This document shows, in pieces, positions 1 through 9,756 of a stretch of DNA of 64,000 nt (positions are counted from its first letter, which is position 1; the number at the start of each line of letters is the position of its first letter). The notes under the pieces were generated by a model. That model was not told the DNA's origin, did not search any database, and saw only the letters and a list, made by a program, of their open reading frames with translations. The stretch is from Sporosarcina sp. FSL K6-1522 (lineage in GTDB: Bacteria > Bacillota > Bacilli > Bacillales_A > Planococcaceae), in the NCBI RefSeq assembly GCF_038622445.1, contig NZ_CP152019.1, forward strand, positions 4,004,501 to 4,068,500, read 5' to 3'. Position numbers and translations under genes: made by a program.

Positions 1-486
1 TTCTGCCAAACGTTTGGCAATTCGGTCTTTCACGGACTGTGCCCGTCCCTCCGCAAAAATCCGGTGCGGGCAGTCCTTGCCACTCCAATCACGATGCCAT
101 TTCACACGATCAACGCCCCAGCCATACTGTTTTAGCACATGGGCTACGTAGTCAATCGCATTCGCTTCCGCTTCTTTGTATCGCTGTCCGCCCGATTTCG
201 AATAACAAATTTCAATCCCAATGGACTTACGATTGCCGGGCCCATTGCCATCTCCCGCATGCCAAGCATTGCGCGTAAACGGGATCGCTTGTACCGCGTA
301 TTTATCATCAATCGCGACATGATACGATACTGGCGACGCGTTCCGGGTCATATAGGCAACTTCATTAAGCGCCGAAGCATCATTGTACGTATTATGAATC
401 GTCACGTATTGCGGCTTCATCGTAAATGGTGCTTTTAGTTTGTACAATGATGTCGGGATGAATTTATCGATAATGGTATATGCCAT
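1..486 (-). CDS. N-acetylmuramoyl-L-alanine amidase, 5' part only
   Basis: The reading frame runs off the left edge of the window, so only the first 162 codons are visible. The start is the ATG at 486, preceded by the ribosome site GGTGAGG. The translation carries an amidase_2 fold: VTIHNTYND (first zinc histidine), YHVAIDDKYAVQAIP, the TRNAWHAGDG segment, KSIGIEICYS, and KWHRDWSGKDCPHRI with the later histidine and cysteine. This matches the phage-type XlyA/CwlA peptidoglycan amidases of Bacillus, which cut the MurNAc-L-Ala bond. Any wall-binding repeats would lie outside the window. No phage genes are visible beside it, so whether it is prophage-derived or a resident autolysin is open. Confidence 0.85.
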   Translation of the reverse strand, partial: MAYTIIDKFIPTSLYKLKAPFTMKPQYVTIHNTYNDASALNEVAYMTRNASPVSYHVAIDDKYAVQAIPFTRNAWHAGDGNGPGNRKSIGIEICYSKSGGQRYKEAEANAIDYVAHVLKQYGWGVDRVKWHRDWSGKDCPHRIFAEGRAQSVKDRIAKRLAE

Positions 487-632
487 GTTCCTCACCTGCT
501 TTCTCAACTAAAGTCTTTCTGCCAGCATCAAACAAGCCAACAAAATCCTTTGCTTTCTAGTATATGACGCTATGTAGACAACCCCTATGGCAACGCCCAA
601 TCTCGATATCAGTAAGCAATCTCCAAAATTAA

Positions 633-656
633 AAGAACGCCCAGATGGACGTTCTT
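633..656 (-). terminator. Rho-independent terminator of the flavoprotein gene and island
   Basis: A 7-bp stem AAGAACG/CGTTCTT with a 10-nt loop is followed on the minus strand by TTTTAATTTT. It lies just after the stop of the gene at 664-1575 and would end the long codirectional island. Confidence 0.75.
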
Positions 657-663
657 ACTTTTA

Positions 664-1575
664 CTAATTCTTGATCTTTCTTTCATCAAAAGTATGTAAA
701 ACTGCCTCATACTCTTTCACCAATGTTTCCACAATTTCCTTTGTTGTTTCGCGTTTCGTCACAGTCGTTACCCCTTGCCCCGCCGACCATATATCGCGCC
801 AGGCTTTAACACTAACCAAATGAGAAAAATCCACTTCTTCTTTTGATTGAAGCGTCGTGGGATCAATTCCTTCTTTCACGATACTCGGAATGAGTAAATT
901 CGCATGTACTCCACTAAAGGAATTTGTGTACAAAATGTCTTCAATTGTTGCGTCGAGCACCATTTGCTTATAGGCTTCCGATGCATCGCTTTCATCTGCC
1001 GCTAAGAAACGCGTGCCCATGAATGCATAATCGGCACCCATGATTTGAGCTGCCGCCACATCCGCACCGCTTGACATCGAGCCCGATAAAATAATCGTGC
1101 CATCGTAAAATTGTTTCACTGCGGCAATAAAAGCAAATGGATTTAAGCTCCCACCATGGCCCCCTGCCCCCGCACAAACTAAAATCAAGCCGTCCACACC
1201 TGTCGCTGCTGCCTTTTCAGCATGCTTAACCGTCGCTACATCCGAATAGACAAGCCCTCCGTAGGCATGTACGATTTCGAGTACTTCGCCTGGATGACCA
1301 AGTGACGTAATCACAATCGGCGGCTGATAATCTCGGATTAACGCCAAATCATCCTCATATCGCCGATTCGTCTTTTGATGGCAGATAAAATTCACTGCCC
1401 ATGGTCGATTGCCCAATCCATCCTTCACTTCTTGAAGCCATTGTGCACATTGCTCGACTGGACGCGCATTTAATAGAGGAAACGAACCAATAACACCCGC
1501 TTTTCCTGCTTCAATGACCATTTTAGGCGTCGATACTAAAAACATTGGTGCAACGATAACTGGTAGTTTCAACAT
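664..1575 (-). CDS. NPD/nitronate monooxygenase-family flavoprotein
   Basis: This 303-residue protein is a TIM-barrel FMN enzyme of the 2-nitropropane dioxygenase family, which includes nitronate monooxygenases and FabK-type enoyl reductases. Visible signs are the N-terminal PVIVAPM strand, GAGGHGG at about residues 136-142 (flavin phosphate region) and GADYAFMGTRFLAADES at about 180-196. It is the last gene of the long minus-strand island and is followed by a terminator. Bacterial members often oxidise alkyl nitronates such as propionate-3-nitronate. Beside acyl-CoA ligases, a role in protecting or salvaging CoA metabolism is possible, but this is inference. Substrate specificity cannot be assigned. 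Confidence 0.8.
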   Translation of the reverse strand: MLKLPVIVAPMFLVSTPKMVIEAGKAGVIGSFPLLNARPVEQCAQWLQEVKDGLGNRPWAVNFICHQKTNRRYEDDLALIRDYQPPIVITSLGHPGEVLEIVHAYGGLVYSDVATVKHAEKAAATGVDGLILVCAGAGGHGGSLNPFAFIAAVKQFYDGTIILSGSMSSGADVAAAQIMGADYAFMGTRFLAADESDASEAYKQMVLDATIEDILYTNSFSGVHANLLIPSIVKEGIDPTTLQSKEEVDFSHLVSVKAWRDIWSAGQGVTTVTKRETTKEIVETLVKEYEAVLHTFDERKIKN

Positions 1576-1658
1576 ATAATCATCCTCTCCATTCCTTGTG
1601 AATTGTAAATAACACTACTCCCTCTAACATGATGTATACAATAAGCTTCCTCACACTT

Positions 1659-3197
1659 TTAAGTTATCACCACCCTTCGATCCCAAACGGTCGAACTTGC
1701 CGTACTAATTTCTTTTTTCAAAGCGGATTTTTGAATTTTTTGCGTTGCCGTCTTCGGCAAGCTTGCCCGAAATTCGATAAATCGTGGAATTTTATACTTC
1801 GCCATTCTAGACTCGCACCATTCTATAATTTCTTCTGGTTGGATATGCTCACCTTTTTTCACAACGATATACACTTTCACTTCTTCGCCGCGTACGTTAT
1901 CCGGAACCGAAATAGCCGCTGCCTCCATAATTTTCGAATGCGCCATTAATACTCTTTCAATCTCAGCCGAAGATATATTTTCTCCATTTCGTCGAATAAT
2001 ATCTTTCTTGCGATCCAAAAAGTACAAAAAGCCCTCCTCATCTAAATAACCAATATCTCCCGAATACATCCAACCACCACGATATGCCTTTTGCGTTTCA
2101 GCTATGTTGTTCCAATATCCAAGCGTTAAAGAAGGCCCTGTAAAAATGATTTCCCCCGCCTGATGCGGCGGCAATGGCTTGCCTTTTTCATCAACAATCA
2201 TGATTTTATGATTATCAAAAGCTGTGCCACTAGATCCAACCCTCCGATTCCCCACACGATTTACCGTGCCTCCACCTTCTGTCATGCCAAATAGTTCAAT
2301 CATTTCTAGTTTCCATCTTGCTTCGTATTCCTCGATTCTTTCGGGATCTGCTTGTGCGCCTACAGCCAATCGAAGCGTGTTATTCTTCTCTTCTTCTGTC
2401 TGTGATAATTTTGATAGTACAGGTAAAATAGATCCTAAATAATAGAAAACCGTCGCCTGATAGTTCGCTACTTGCTGCCAAAAAATAGTCGGTTGAAACT
2501 TGTCTAGTAGTACAATACTCGATTCTGATAATAACGATGTCGTCACCGTCAATACTTGAGCGTTCATATGAAAAAGAGGCAAACATGTCAACAATCTGTC
2601 TTTTTCAGAGAGCTCCAACGCGTTTTTGGCGGACTGAGCCAGGTGTATATAATACCTATGTGGACACATGACCCCTTTTGGATTTCCAGTTGTGCCTGAT
2701 GTATAGAGAATAGCTGCTAACTCATCGGCATCCGGTACATCATAGTAAAAGCTTCCTTTTTTCTCCATTAATTTGTCTATGGAAATCCAACCATCTCGGG
2801 CCACCCCAGTCGTTATACAAAATCGAATCGAATCACATTGCGCAATGGCTGGCTGTAAAACAGGCTCAATATCCTGATCCTCGCCTATCACTCCAATCAC
2901 AGCGCTGTCATTTAGAATATAGGATACTTCTTTTTCTACTAATGCAGTGTTGATGGGTACCATCACTGCACCAATCCGATTTAAAGCAAACCAAGCAAAG
3001 ATAAATTCAGGGCCATTCCGAAGATATAAAGCAATTCGATCTCCTCTTTGAATACCAAGTGAACAAAATGAGTGAGCCAAAGCATTGACACCGTCATGCA
3101 CATCACGGTAGGTCAATTGATCATTATCCGTAAATAAATACGCTTTATGTGGTGCATGTTTTGCATGTTGATCTAGTAATTGATTGATAAGGAACAA
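1659..3197 (-). CDS. AMP-forming acyl-CoA ligase (island ligase 1)
   Basis: The protein belongs to the ANL adenylating superfamily and should activate a carboxylic acid to its CoA thioester through an acyl-AMP. It shows the P-loop YTSGTTGNPKG near residue 165, the hinge and A8 region YSGDIGYLDEEGF with DRKKDIIRRNGENIS, and a C-terminal TQKIQKSALKKE with the catalytic lysine. About 512 residues is normal for the family. The start is uncertain: the GTG at 3206 lies directly against the AGAAAGG ribosome site, while the TTG at 3197 has usual spacing and is used here. It is one of five such ligases in the island. Closest in style are CaiC-like or medium-chain ligases; the substrate is unknown. Confidence 0.85.
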   Translation of the reverse strand: MFLINQLLDQHAKHAPHKAYLFTDNDQLTYRDVHDGVNALAHSFCSLGIQRGDRIALYLRNGPEFIFAWFALNRIGAVMVPINTALVEKEVSYILNDSAVIGVIGEDQDIEPVLQPAIAQCDSIRFCITTGVARDGWISIDKLMEKKGSFYYDVPDADELAAILYTSGTTGNPKGVMCPHRYYIHLAQSAKNALELSEKDRLLTCLPLFHMNAQVLTVTTSLLSESSIVLLDKFQPTIFWQQVANYQATVFYYLGSILPVLSKLSQTEEEKNNTLRLAVGAQADPERIEEYEARWKLEMIELFGMTEGGGTVNRVGNRRVGSSGTAFDNHKIMIVDEKGKPLPPHQAGEIIFTGPSLTLGYWNNIAETQKAYRGGWMYSGDIGYLDEEGFLYFLDRKKDIIRRNGENISSAEIERVLMAHSKIMEAAAISVPDNVRGEEVKVYIVVKKGEHIQPEEIIEWCESRMAKYKIPRFIEFRASLPKTATQKIQKSALKKEISTASSTVWDRRVVIT

Positions 3198-3254
3198 TCT
3201 CAACACCCTTTCTCATACTTTGTCTTGGGAAAGCACAACAAAACCTAGAATGGC

Positions 3255-4808
3255 TCAGTCTTTCAAACTAAATTGTTCCCTCAATCGATACTTCTGAATT
3301 TTTCCTGAAGGTGTTCTTGGAAGCTCATCGACAAAGACCATTTCCTTCGGTTTCTTATAGCGTGCCAATTTGTCAGAGATGAATGCTTCTATTTCCTGTT
3401 TCGTTATTGTCATTCCTTCATTCAGAACAATGACTGCACACACGGACTCTATGAATTTCGGATCAGGAATGCCAATAATGGCTACATCTCGTATAGCAGG
3501 GTGGCGTATGAACACATCCTCCACTTCTACTGGATAAATATTTTCACCACCACTGCGGATCATGTCTTTTTTCCGACCCGATATGGCAAGATACCCCTGT
3601 GGATCTATATAACCAAGATCACCGGTATGACACCATCCATCGATAAATGTACGCGCTGTCTCTGCCTCTTTCCGCCAATAGCCCATCGACACGGACGGAC
3701 TCTTTATACACACTTCTCCGATTTGATCAAAGCCCAACACATTTTCTTCATCATCTACAATTTTGAGTTCTGTAAATGGCATCGCTTTTCCAACGGTATG
3801 CCCTTTCGTTTGTGCATCCTTCGCATCAAGAGAAGCTGCGATGGGGGTTCCTTCCGTTAGGCCATATACTTGAACAAATCCAACATGTGGATATTTCTCA
3901 TTGAGCTGTTCAATTGCCCAAGGAATCACCGGATCTCCCCCAGAATAAATTTGTCGTAGATTTGTAAACTTAGATGCGGTGGCTGTAGGACTATTCAACA
4001 AATCATAAATCATAAACGGAAACAGGAAGCAGTCTGTTACTTGTTCCTTTTCCATTACATCGACGATACGCTCAATTTCAAAGCCCCCACTCTGTGTTAC
4101 GATGATGGTTCCACCCACTAATAGTGTCGGAATCACAAGGTCTTCCATTGCTCCTACATGATAGAGAGGGCCGGTTGACATACCGATTGTTTCAGCATTT
4201 AGTCCCCATTTTAGTACTTGCATATTCGCAAACCATAGTGTGTTTTCATGTGACCATAGAGCCCCTTTAGGACTTCCCGTCGTGCCAGATGTATACATCA
4301 ACATCACCGGATCTGCTTTGTCGATGTCTGTATGGATTGGCCCTGTCCCATTCACTTCTTCCAATTTACGCCAACCCTTTGACCACTCAGGAATGGCATG
4401 CCCATCTTTCTCAAGACATAGGTACTCTTTTACTTGGACTTTGTCGCGGATTGGAGCGATTTTTTCAGCAATATCCGAATGTAGACATAGTATTTTCGTA
4501 CCTGAATCATTCAAAATGTAAGTAAACTCTTCGCTGGTTAAGCGAAAGTTAATGCGAACAGCAATCGCTCCTAACTTCGTGATAGCAAAATAGAGAGCAA
4601 AGTATTCGAGACAGTTGTACAGCAAAATCCCCACTCGATCTCCTTTTTCAATGCCCATTTGCCGAAGTGCGTGTGCATATTGACTCGTATGGCGATTTAA
4701 ATCGCCATACGTCCATGCTTCATTCGACTCTACTTGTAAAGCGATTTTTTCTGGATCGATTGTTTGGATATTCTTTTCCACCCTGTTGACTAGGTATCCG
4801 ACGTTCAT
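3255..4808 (-). CDS. AMP-forming acyl-CoA ligase (island ligase 2)
   Basis: A 517-residue ANL-family ligase with the P-loop YTSGTTGSPKG near residue 172, the adenylate-binding YGLTEGTP, the hinge HTGDLGYIDPQGYLAISGRKKDM split by a GRKKD loop, and RTPSGKIQKYRLRE at the C terminus carrying the catalytic lysine. The ATG start has a strong GGGGAGGA site. It lies 22 bp after the symporter gene, so import and CoA activation of the same acid by this pair is a reasonable inference. The sequence resembles fatty-acyl-CoA synthases of the FadD3/FadD17 or LcfB type, but chain length cannot be judged. Confidence 0.87.
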   Translation of the reverse strand: MNVGYLVNRVEKNIQTIDPEKIALQVESNEAWTYGDLNRHTSQYAHALRQMGIEKGDRVGILLYNCLEYFALYFAITKLGAIAVRINFRLTSEEFTYILNDSGTKILCLHSDIAEKIAPIRDKVQVKEYLCLEKDGHAIPEWSKGWRKLEEVNGTGPIHTDIDKADPVMLMYTSGTTGSPKGALWSHENTLWFANMQVLKWGLNAETIGMSTGPLYHVGAMEDLVIPTLLVGGTIIVTQSGGFEIERIVDVMEKEQVTDCFLFPFMIYDLLNSPTATASKFTNLRQIYSGGDPVIPWAIEQLNEKYPHVGFVQVYGLTEGTPIAASLDAKDAQTKGHTVGKAMPFTELKIVDDEENVLGFDQIGEVCIKSPSVSMGYWRKEAETARTFIDGWCHTGDLGYIDPQGYLAISGRKKDMIRSGGENIYPVEVEDVFIRHPAIRDVAIIGIPDPKFIESVCAVIVLNEGMTITKQEIEAFISDKLARYKKPKEMVFVDELPRTPSGKIQKYRLREQFSLKD

Positions 4809-4829
4809 CTTCCATTCCTCCCCTAAACG

Positions 4830-6296
4830 TTAGCCCTCCATTGCATCGAGCATCTTATCATCTAGTTTTACAGTCGATTTTTGTGTAAGCAACGACACAA
4901 CGATGAAGACAATAATCGAAATCGCAAATGCAGCAGCCCCCACGATCACTCCTGGTGGAAGTATGACAACGCCATATTTCCCGCCAATCTCCAAGGCAAA
5001 ATTCAATCCCAAGCCAATAACAATACTTGCAATCGCCCCATACTTCGTCGCCTTCTCCCAAATGAGCCCAAGTACGACAGCTGGAAAAACTGCGGACGCA
5101 AAAGTTCCCCAACCAAATACCCCTAGTAATGCTACCAATGTATCCATATAAAATGAAAATAGCGTAGAAAGCACAAGTAGCCCTACTACGGCTATTCGAT
5201 TCCACAGCAATTCATTTTTCACTTGCTTATTAAAGGCTTTCGGAATATCCCTTGTTAAACCTGATGCGCCAAGCGTCACAAAGCTTGAGCCTGTAGACAT
5301 AATCGCCGCAAGCAACCCTGCAATGACTAAACCACCAATAATAGGTGATGTAAAATGCGTAATAAATACAGTTAAGGCCTCATCCGGAGAAGCGAGTTCC
5401 GGGAATTTCCCTTTAATATACAGGGATCTAGCTGTTAAGCCGATACCAATCACCAATAGCGTGCTTAATGTATACGCAAACCCAGCCGTAAACGCTCCCC
5501 ATTTCAATTGCTTCTGATCTTTTATCATTAAAAACTTCGTGATAAAATGAGGCTGTCCCGCGGCTCCCAAACTAAACAGAAAGATCCAACAGGCAATAGA
5601 GATAATAGAGTATGTTCCGAACGGTGATGCCAAAAGTGGATCGGCACTTTGTAAACTCTCCGTAATATTTTGTACACCACCGCCAATATTCAAGGCCATA
5701 AAGAAGATCACAACGGAAACCGTCACCATAATAATTCCTTGGAATAAATCTGTATATACGCCCGCAATAATGCCACCGCCAACGCAATAAAATCCGAGGA
5801 TCGCAAGCCCAATAAGTGCTCCTACCTTTGGAGATACGCCAAATACGGTATGCATAATAATGCCCATCGCTTGCACTTGCGTACCTAGATAACCAATAAC
5901 ACCTAGCGTGACAGCTATCCCAATCCATCCCCTGACAGCCTTACTGTTGTATCTTTTCTCAACTACATCCCCAAGCGTGTAGATCTCACCTAGCTGACCA
6001 ACCTTCCACATTCTTTTCCCTACTAAAAACCACGTCAATGCAAAACCTAAAGGAGCAGCAATTCCAACACCTGCTAGAAACCCCATGCCTCCTGAAAACG
6101 TTAAACCTGTCCCCCCCAACATGCCAAAACCACTTTGAATGGAAGAGAATGCAGCAATCGCCATGACAAACATCCCCAGGTTTTTCCCAGCTATTAAAAA
6201 ATCACTTGTGGTCTTCGTTTTTCCCGTAGCCCAGACACCGATCAAAATACAGATTAGTAAATAGATAATAACAATTGTAATAATTGTACCGCTCAT
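4830..6296 (-). CDS. Sodium:solute symporter (SSS family)
   Basis: The 488-residue protein has about 13 hydrophobic membrane segments and the features of the SSS family: an N-terminal segment followed by TKTTSDFLIAGKNLG, the GIIAGVYTDLFQGIIM signature region near residue 180, and an AAIMSTGSSFVTLGASGLTRDI stretch near 310 that matches the sodium-site region. SSS carriers such as PutP, PanF and ActP import small organic solutes with sodium. Its place between an acyl-CoA ligase and a small membrane protein suggests a carboxylate substrate. The ATG follows GGAGTGGGG. The exact substrate is unknown. Confidence 0.88.
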   Translation of the reverse strand: MSGTIITIVIIYLLICILIGVWATGKTKTTSDFLIAGKNLGMFVMAIAAFSSIQSGFGMLGGTGLTFSGGMGFLAGVGIAAPLGFALTWFLVGKRMWKVGQLGEIYTLGDVVEKRYNSKAVRGWIGIAVTLGVIGYLGTQVQAMGIIMHTVFGVSPKVGALIGLAILGFYCVGGGIIAGVYTDLFQGIIMVTVSVVIFFMALNIGGGVQNITESLQSADPLLASPFGTYSIISIACWIFLFSLGAAGQPHFITKFLMIKDQKQLKWGAFTAGFAYTLSTLLVIGIGLTARSLYIKGKFPELASPDEALTVFITHFTSPIIGGLVIAGLLAAIMSTGSSFVTLGASGLTRDIPKAFNKQVKNELLWNRIAVVGLLVLSTLFSFYMDTLVALLGVFGWGTFASAVFPAVVLGLIWEKATKYGAIASIVIGLGLNFALEIGGKYGVVILPPGVIVGAAAFAISIIVFIVVSLLTQKSTVKLDDKMLDAMEG

Positions 6297-6332
6297 TTAC
6301 CCCACTCCTTATCGCTAGTCTAGAAAATCATT

Positions 6333-6356
6333 CCGCTACTTAATGAGAAGTAGCGG
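6333..6356 (-). other. Intercistronic hairpin between membrane protein and symporter genes
   Basis: A perfect 9-bp inverted repeat CCGCTACTT/AAGTAGCGG with a 6-nt loop lies in the 86-bp gap upstream of the symporter gene. On the minus strand it is followed by AATGATTTTC, too few uridines for a strong terminator. It may act as a partial terminator or mRNA-processing hairpin that sets symporter expression. Confidence 0.5.
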
Positions 6357-6382
6357 ATTTCTGCCGAACAAATCGGAATGCA

Positions 6383-6766
6383 TCATGCATTAGGAACTGA
6401 CTCCTCATACGTAAAGGTCCATGCGTACAGTAAGCAAATAAGATTAGTTAACGGCCATATACCTAATAAATAGACAGCCATGCTCGGTGTTAATCCTAAA
6501 ATATACGAAGTTCCTCCCATAGGCGAATCAATCGTGATGATATCGAGCCAGCCATATAACATAATAAAGACGAGCGAAACCGATACCGGAATCCAGATAT
6601 TACGAGGATTACTTTTCACACTTTTCGCTAGTCCTGCCAAAATCGCAATGCCGATAACAATTAAATAGGGATATAGAATTATGCGCCATGAACCCGTAAA
6701 CATTCCAATAAGTGTTGCACTAACGAGCAATAGGATTGTGTAAATCATCTTATCGGAAAAAGACAT
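6383..6766 (-). CDS. Small four-segment membrane protein beside the symporter
   Basis: I do not recognise this 127-residue protein. It has about four hydrophobic segments: residues about 6-25, 28-47, 57-78 and 92-115. The start is placed at the ATG at 6766 because GAGGAGGGG sits 7 bases upstream; a longer TTG-started form would begin inside that ribosome site. It lies 22 bp after the biotin carboxylase gene and 86 bp before the SSS symporter gene. By analogy with other small proteins paired with SSS carriers it may be an accessory subunit, but no diagnostic motif is visible. Confidence 0.6.
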   Translation of the reverse strand: MSFSDKMIYTILLLVSATLIGMFTGSWRIILYPYLIVIGIAILAGLAKSVKSNPRNIWIPVSVSLVFIMLYGWLDIITIDSPMGGTSYILGLTPSMAVYLLGIWPLTNLICLLYAWTFTYEESVPNA

Positions 6767-6788
6767 CTTCGAACCCCTCCTCAAATTT

Positions 6789-8144
6789 TTATAACGTCAG
6801 GGATTTGGCTTGCAAATGCTGCGCCACAAAGTTGGTAGTGGTATCCCCTGCCAAGAAGGCCTCATGCTCAACCACATTTTTCAGCATCGGGATATTTGTT
6901 TTTATCCCCTCGACTACATAGTGATCTAGCGCTTGTTTCATTTCTTCAATCGCCTGTTCCCTTGTCTGGCCTTTAACAATTAGTTTCGCAATCATCGGAT
7001 CATAAAAAGGTGTGACGGTTGATTGCTCAGTGACGGCAAGTTCATGGCGAATATTTGTCCCACTTGGTAATGCCATTTTCGTAATTTTTCCCGGAGATGG
7101 GAAAAATGTTTTGGGATCTTCTGCATAGATTCTCACTTCAATTGCGTGGCCGAGTCGCGTAATCTCTGTTTGAACAAATGATAGCTCTTTTCCGAATGCA
7201 ATATTTAATTGTTCTTTAACTAAATCGAGCCCTGTTATTTCCTCCGTGATGGGATGTTCCACTTGCAATCTTGTATTCATTTCAAGAAAGTAGAAATTCT
7301 TTTCTTCATCTACTAAAAATTCAATCGTTCCAGCATTCACGTAGCCAATTGATTTAGCGGCTTTTACAGCAGCTTCGCCCATTTTCACACGTGTTTCTTC
7401 ATCTAGAAATGGTGAAGGTGCTTCTTCCAGAACTTTTTGATGGCGACGTTGAATCGAACATTCTCGTTCCCATAGGTACACAGTATTATGCTGGTTGTCG
7501 GCCAATATTTGAATTTCAATATGCCTTGGGTTGGCGACATACTTCTCCATAAACATGGCACCATCTCCAAAGTAATCTGTGGCTCGTTTTTGATTGCCAG
7601 CGAAGGCTTTTGCTAACTCCTCATTGTTGTGTACAACTTGTATACCGATGCCCCCTCCGCCTGCAGAGGCTTTTAGCATAACCGGATAGCCGATGTCATT
7701 GGCGACCGTAATAGCTTCCTTTACATCTTGTAACGGGTAGTCAATTCCTGGAACCGTCGGGACACCCGCGGCTTTCATTAATTTTCTTGCTGCGATTTTA
7801 CTACCCATTTTTGCGATGGCTTCTGCTTCTGGCCCTATGAAAACGAGTCCTGCCTCTTGGCAACGCTTCACAAAATCCGCGTTTTCCGATAGTAAACCAT
7901 AGCCAGGGTGAATCGCTTCAGCTCCGGATGCTTGCGCCACTTCTATGATTTTATCGATATTGAGATAACTCTCATTGACTCGTGGTGGCCCAATTAAATA
8001 AGCTTCGTCAGCAGCTTGAACATGAAGGGCCTCTGCATCCGCCTCCGAATATACAGCGACCGTTACAATCCCCATTTCTTTACACGTTCGTATAACCCTT
8101 GCTGCAATCTCTCCACGATTGGCAATTAGTATTTTAGTAAACAT
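6789..8144 (-). CDS. Acyl-CoA carboxylase, biotin carboxylase subunit
   Basis: This 451-residue protein is a complete biotin carboxylase of the AccC type, which uses ATP and bicarbonate to carboxylate biotin on a carrier protein. Visible motifs are KILIANRGEIAARVIRT at the N terminus, the ATP-grasp glycine loop AGGGGIGIQ at 161-169, ERECSIQRRHQK at 226-237 and EMNTRLQVEHP at 288-298. There is no fused biotin domain, so it needs the separate 69-residue carrier encoded at 19008-19217. The carboxyltransferase is at 20047-21576. The housekeeping accBC pair would be expected elsewhere, so this is probably the island's own catabolic subunit, comparable to YngH of B. subtilis. Confidence 0.9.
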   Translation of the reverse strand: MFTKILIANRGEIAARVIRTCKEMGIVTVAVYSEADAEALHVQAADEAYLIGPPRVNESYLNIDKIIEVAQASGAEAIHPGYGLLSENADFVKRCQEAGLVFIGPEAEAIAKMGSKIAARKLMKAAGVPTVPGIDYPLQDVKEAITVANDIGYPVMLKASAGGGGIGIQVVHNNEELAKAFAGNQKRATDYFGDGAMFMEKYVANPRHIEIQILADNQHNTVYLWERECSIQRRHQKVLEEAPSPFLDEETRVKMGEAAVKAAKSIGYVNAGTIEFLVDEEKNFYFLEMNTRLQVEHPITEEITGLDLVKEQLNIAFGKELSFVQTEITRLGHAIEVRIYAEDPKTFFPSPGKITKMALPSGTNIRHELAVTEQSTVTPFYDPMIAKLIVKGQTREQAIEEMKQALDHYVVEGIKTNIPMLKNVVEHEAFLAGDTTTNFVAQHLQAKSLTL

Positions 8145-8174
8145 AACGGGTCGTACCCCTTTCTATGACGTTGA

Positions 8175-9734
8175 TTACTGCGGCTGAACATACAACTCTT
8201 TTAGTTTAGATTTTTGAATTTTTCCAGCTGGCGTCATGGGCAATTCATCAACAAATACGAACTGTTTTGGCACTTTATAATCTGCAAGATGTTCACGGCA
8301 ATAGGTGACTAATTGTGCCTCTGTAGGCTGCACACCATCGGCTAGAATAATATAGTAACGTCCAACCTCACCGTAAAACGAATCGGGAACCCCAATACCT
8401 GCCACCATTGAAATCGCTGGATGTGCACTTAACACATTTTCAACCTCCGCTGGCAGCACATTAAATCCACCTTGAATATAAATTTCTTTTTTCCGACCTT
8501 TGAAGCTGATATAGCCTTCCTCATCAGCGGTCACAAGATCGCCAGTGTGCAGCCAGCCATCTTCTGAAAAGGTTTCTTTCGTATTTTCTTCATCGCGGTA
8601 ATAGCCTTTTGCTAGACAATCACCTTTTACTACCAACTCACCCATTTCACCAATCGGAACTTCTTGGCGCTGTCCATCCACAACTTTGGCGACGAAATCG
8701 CCAATTAACACACCGATTGTTGTTTGAACCTTTTCAATTGAATCGCTCGCCCTCGATAAAATACATGCGCCCGAACTTTCACTTAGGCCGTATAAACCTA
8801 CCAGTTTCGTATTCGGCATCGATTTCATGATTTCTTGACATAATGCCGGTTCAACATTTGAACCTCCTATAAAGCTAATCCGGATTGAACCTAGATCATA
8901 TGACGAAAAATCTTTATCTGAAAACAACATGACATACATCGTTGGAACTCCACCAAAAAGAGTCGCTTTATGCTGCTGGATAGCGCTCAACACCTTTTCA
9001 GGCCGGAACTCCGGAATTAGCACAGCCATCCCTTTACTAATCAACGTCACAGTTACTTGACAAGTTATCCCTCCAACATGATTCAATGGCAGGCTTTGAA
9101 TCGTTACATCTTCTGCGTTTATTTGAAAATGATTTACCTGCGCACGTGCTGAAGCTAAGATGCTTCGATGGGTAATCATAGCTCCTTTTGGCTTACCTGT
9201 CGTTCCAGACGTATATATCATGACAGCAAGATCCTCCGGGCTCACTTCTTTTTTACATGCGCTTAATTTATCGTGATTCACATTTCTTCCGATTAGTTCG
9301 GAAAAAGACAAACTGCCATTAAACCCTTCGCCAATAAAAATATATTTTTCAACAGATGGGACTTTTGATTGGAAGTCGAAGAAAAATTCCGAGAAATTAA
9401 AGCCTGGGATTTTATCGATAGAGACAAGTGCTTTTACCTCAGCGTGATTGAGCATATATGCCAACTCACTATCCCGATAACGAACGCTTAACGCAACAAC
9501 ACCAACGCCAATTTTCGCTGCCGCAAAGTACGAGATCAGCCATTCCATTTGGTTTAACGCCAAAACCCCAATATGATCTCCCCTTGTTAGTCCCTCCTCT
9601 AAAAAAGCGGAAGCCAAGCGGTCGGTCACTTCATCCAATTGCTGGTAGGTGAGGCTTTTCGAATCTTCGTATAAAAAGATATTCGTAGGGCAAGTGGCTA
9701 CTGCTTCTTGCAATATGTCGTTGATTGTTTTCAT
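8175..9734 (-). CDS. AMP-forming acyl-CoA ligase (island ligase 3)
   Basis: A 519-residue ANL ligase with the P-loop YTSGTTGKPKG near residue 175, the YGLSESSGA adenylate motif, HTGDLVTADEEGYISFKGRKK at the domain hinge (positions about 402-422) and TPAGKIQKSKLKEL at the end with the catalytic lysine. The IYIQGGFNVLPAEVE segment resembles 3-(methylthio)propionyl- and medium-chain acyl-CoA ligases, though the family does not reveal the acid. It follows an enoyl-CoA hydratase gene by 22 bp and precedes the biotin carboxylase gene, inside one apparent transcription unit. Confidence 0.87.
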   Translation of the reverse strand: MKTINDILQEAVATCPTNIFLYEDSKSLTYQQLDEVTDRLASAFLEEGLTRGDHIGVLALNQMEWLISYFAAAKIGVGVVALSVRYRDSELAYMLNHAEVKALVSIDKIPGFNFSEFFFDFQSKVPSVEKYIFIGEGFNGSLSFSELIGRNVNHDKLSACKKEVSPEDLAVMIYTSGTTGKPKGAMITHRSILASARAQVNHFQINAEDVTIQSLPLNHVGGITCQVTVTLISKGMAVLIPEFRPEKVLSAIQQHKATLFGGVPTMYVMLFSDKDFSSYDLGSIRISFIGGSNVEPALCQEIMKSMPNTKLVGLYGLSESSGACILSRASDSIEKVQTTIGVLIGDFVAKVVDGQRQEVPIGEMGELVVKGDCLAKGYYRDEENTKETFSEDGWLHTGDLVTADEEGYISFKGRKKEIYIQGGFNVLPAEVENVLSAHPAISMVAGIGVPDSFYGEVGRYYIILADGVQPTEAQLVTYCREHLADYKVPKQFVFVDELPMTPAGKIQKSKLKELYVQPQ

Positions 9735-9756
9735 CTTAAAATCCCCCTAACACTGT

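Noticed and set aside
139..438. Plus-strand open frame near the left edge
   Set aside because: It is the antisense shadow of the minus-strand amidase gene, which has a ribosome site and clear motifs.
1..486. Prophage end at the left edge
   Set aside because: Only one amidase gene is visible; no holin, tail or integrase genes support a prophage within the window.
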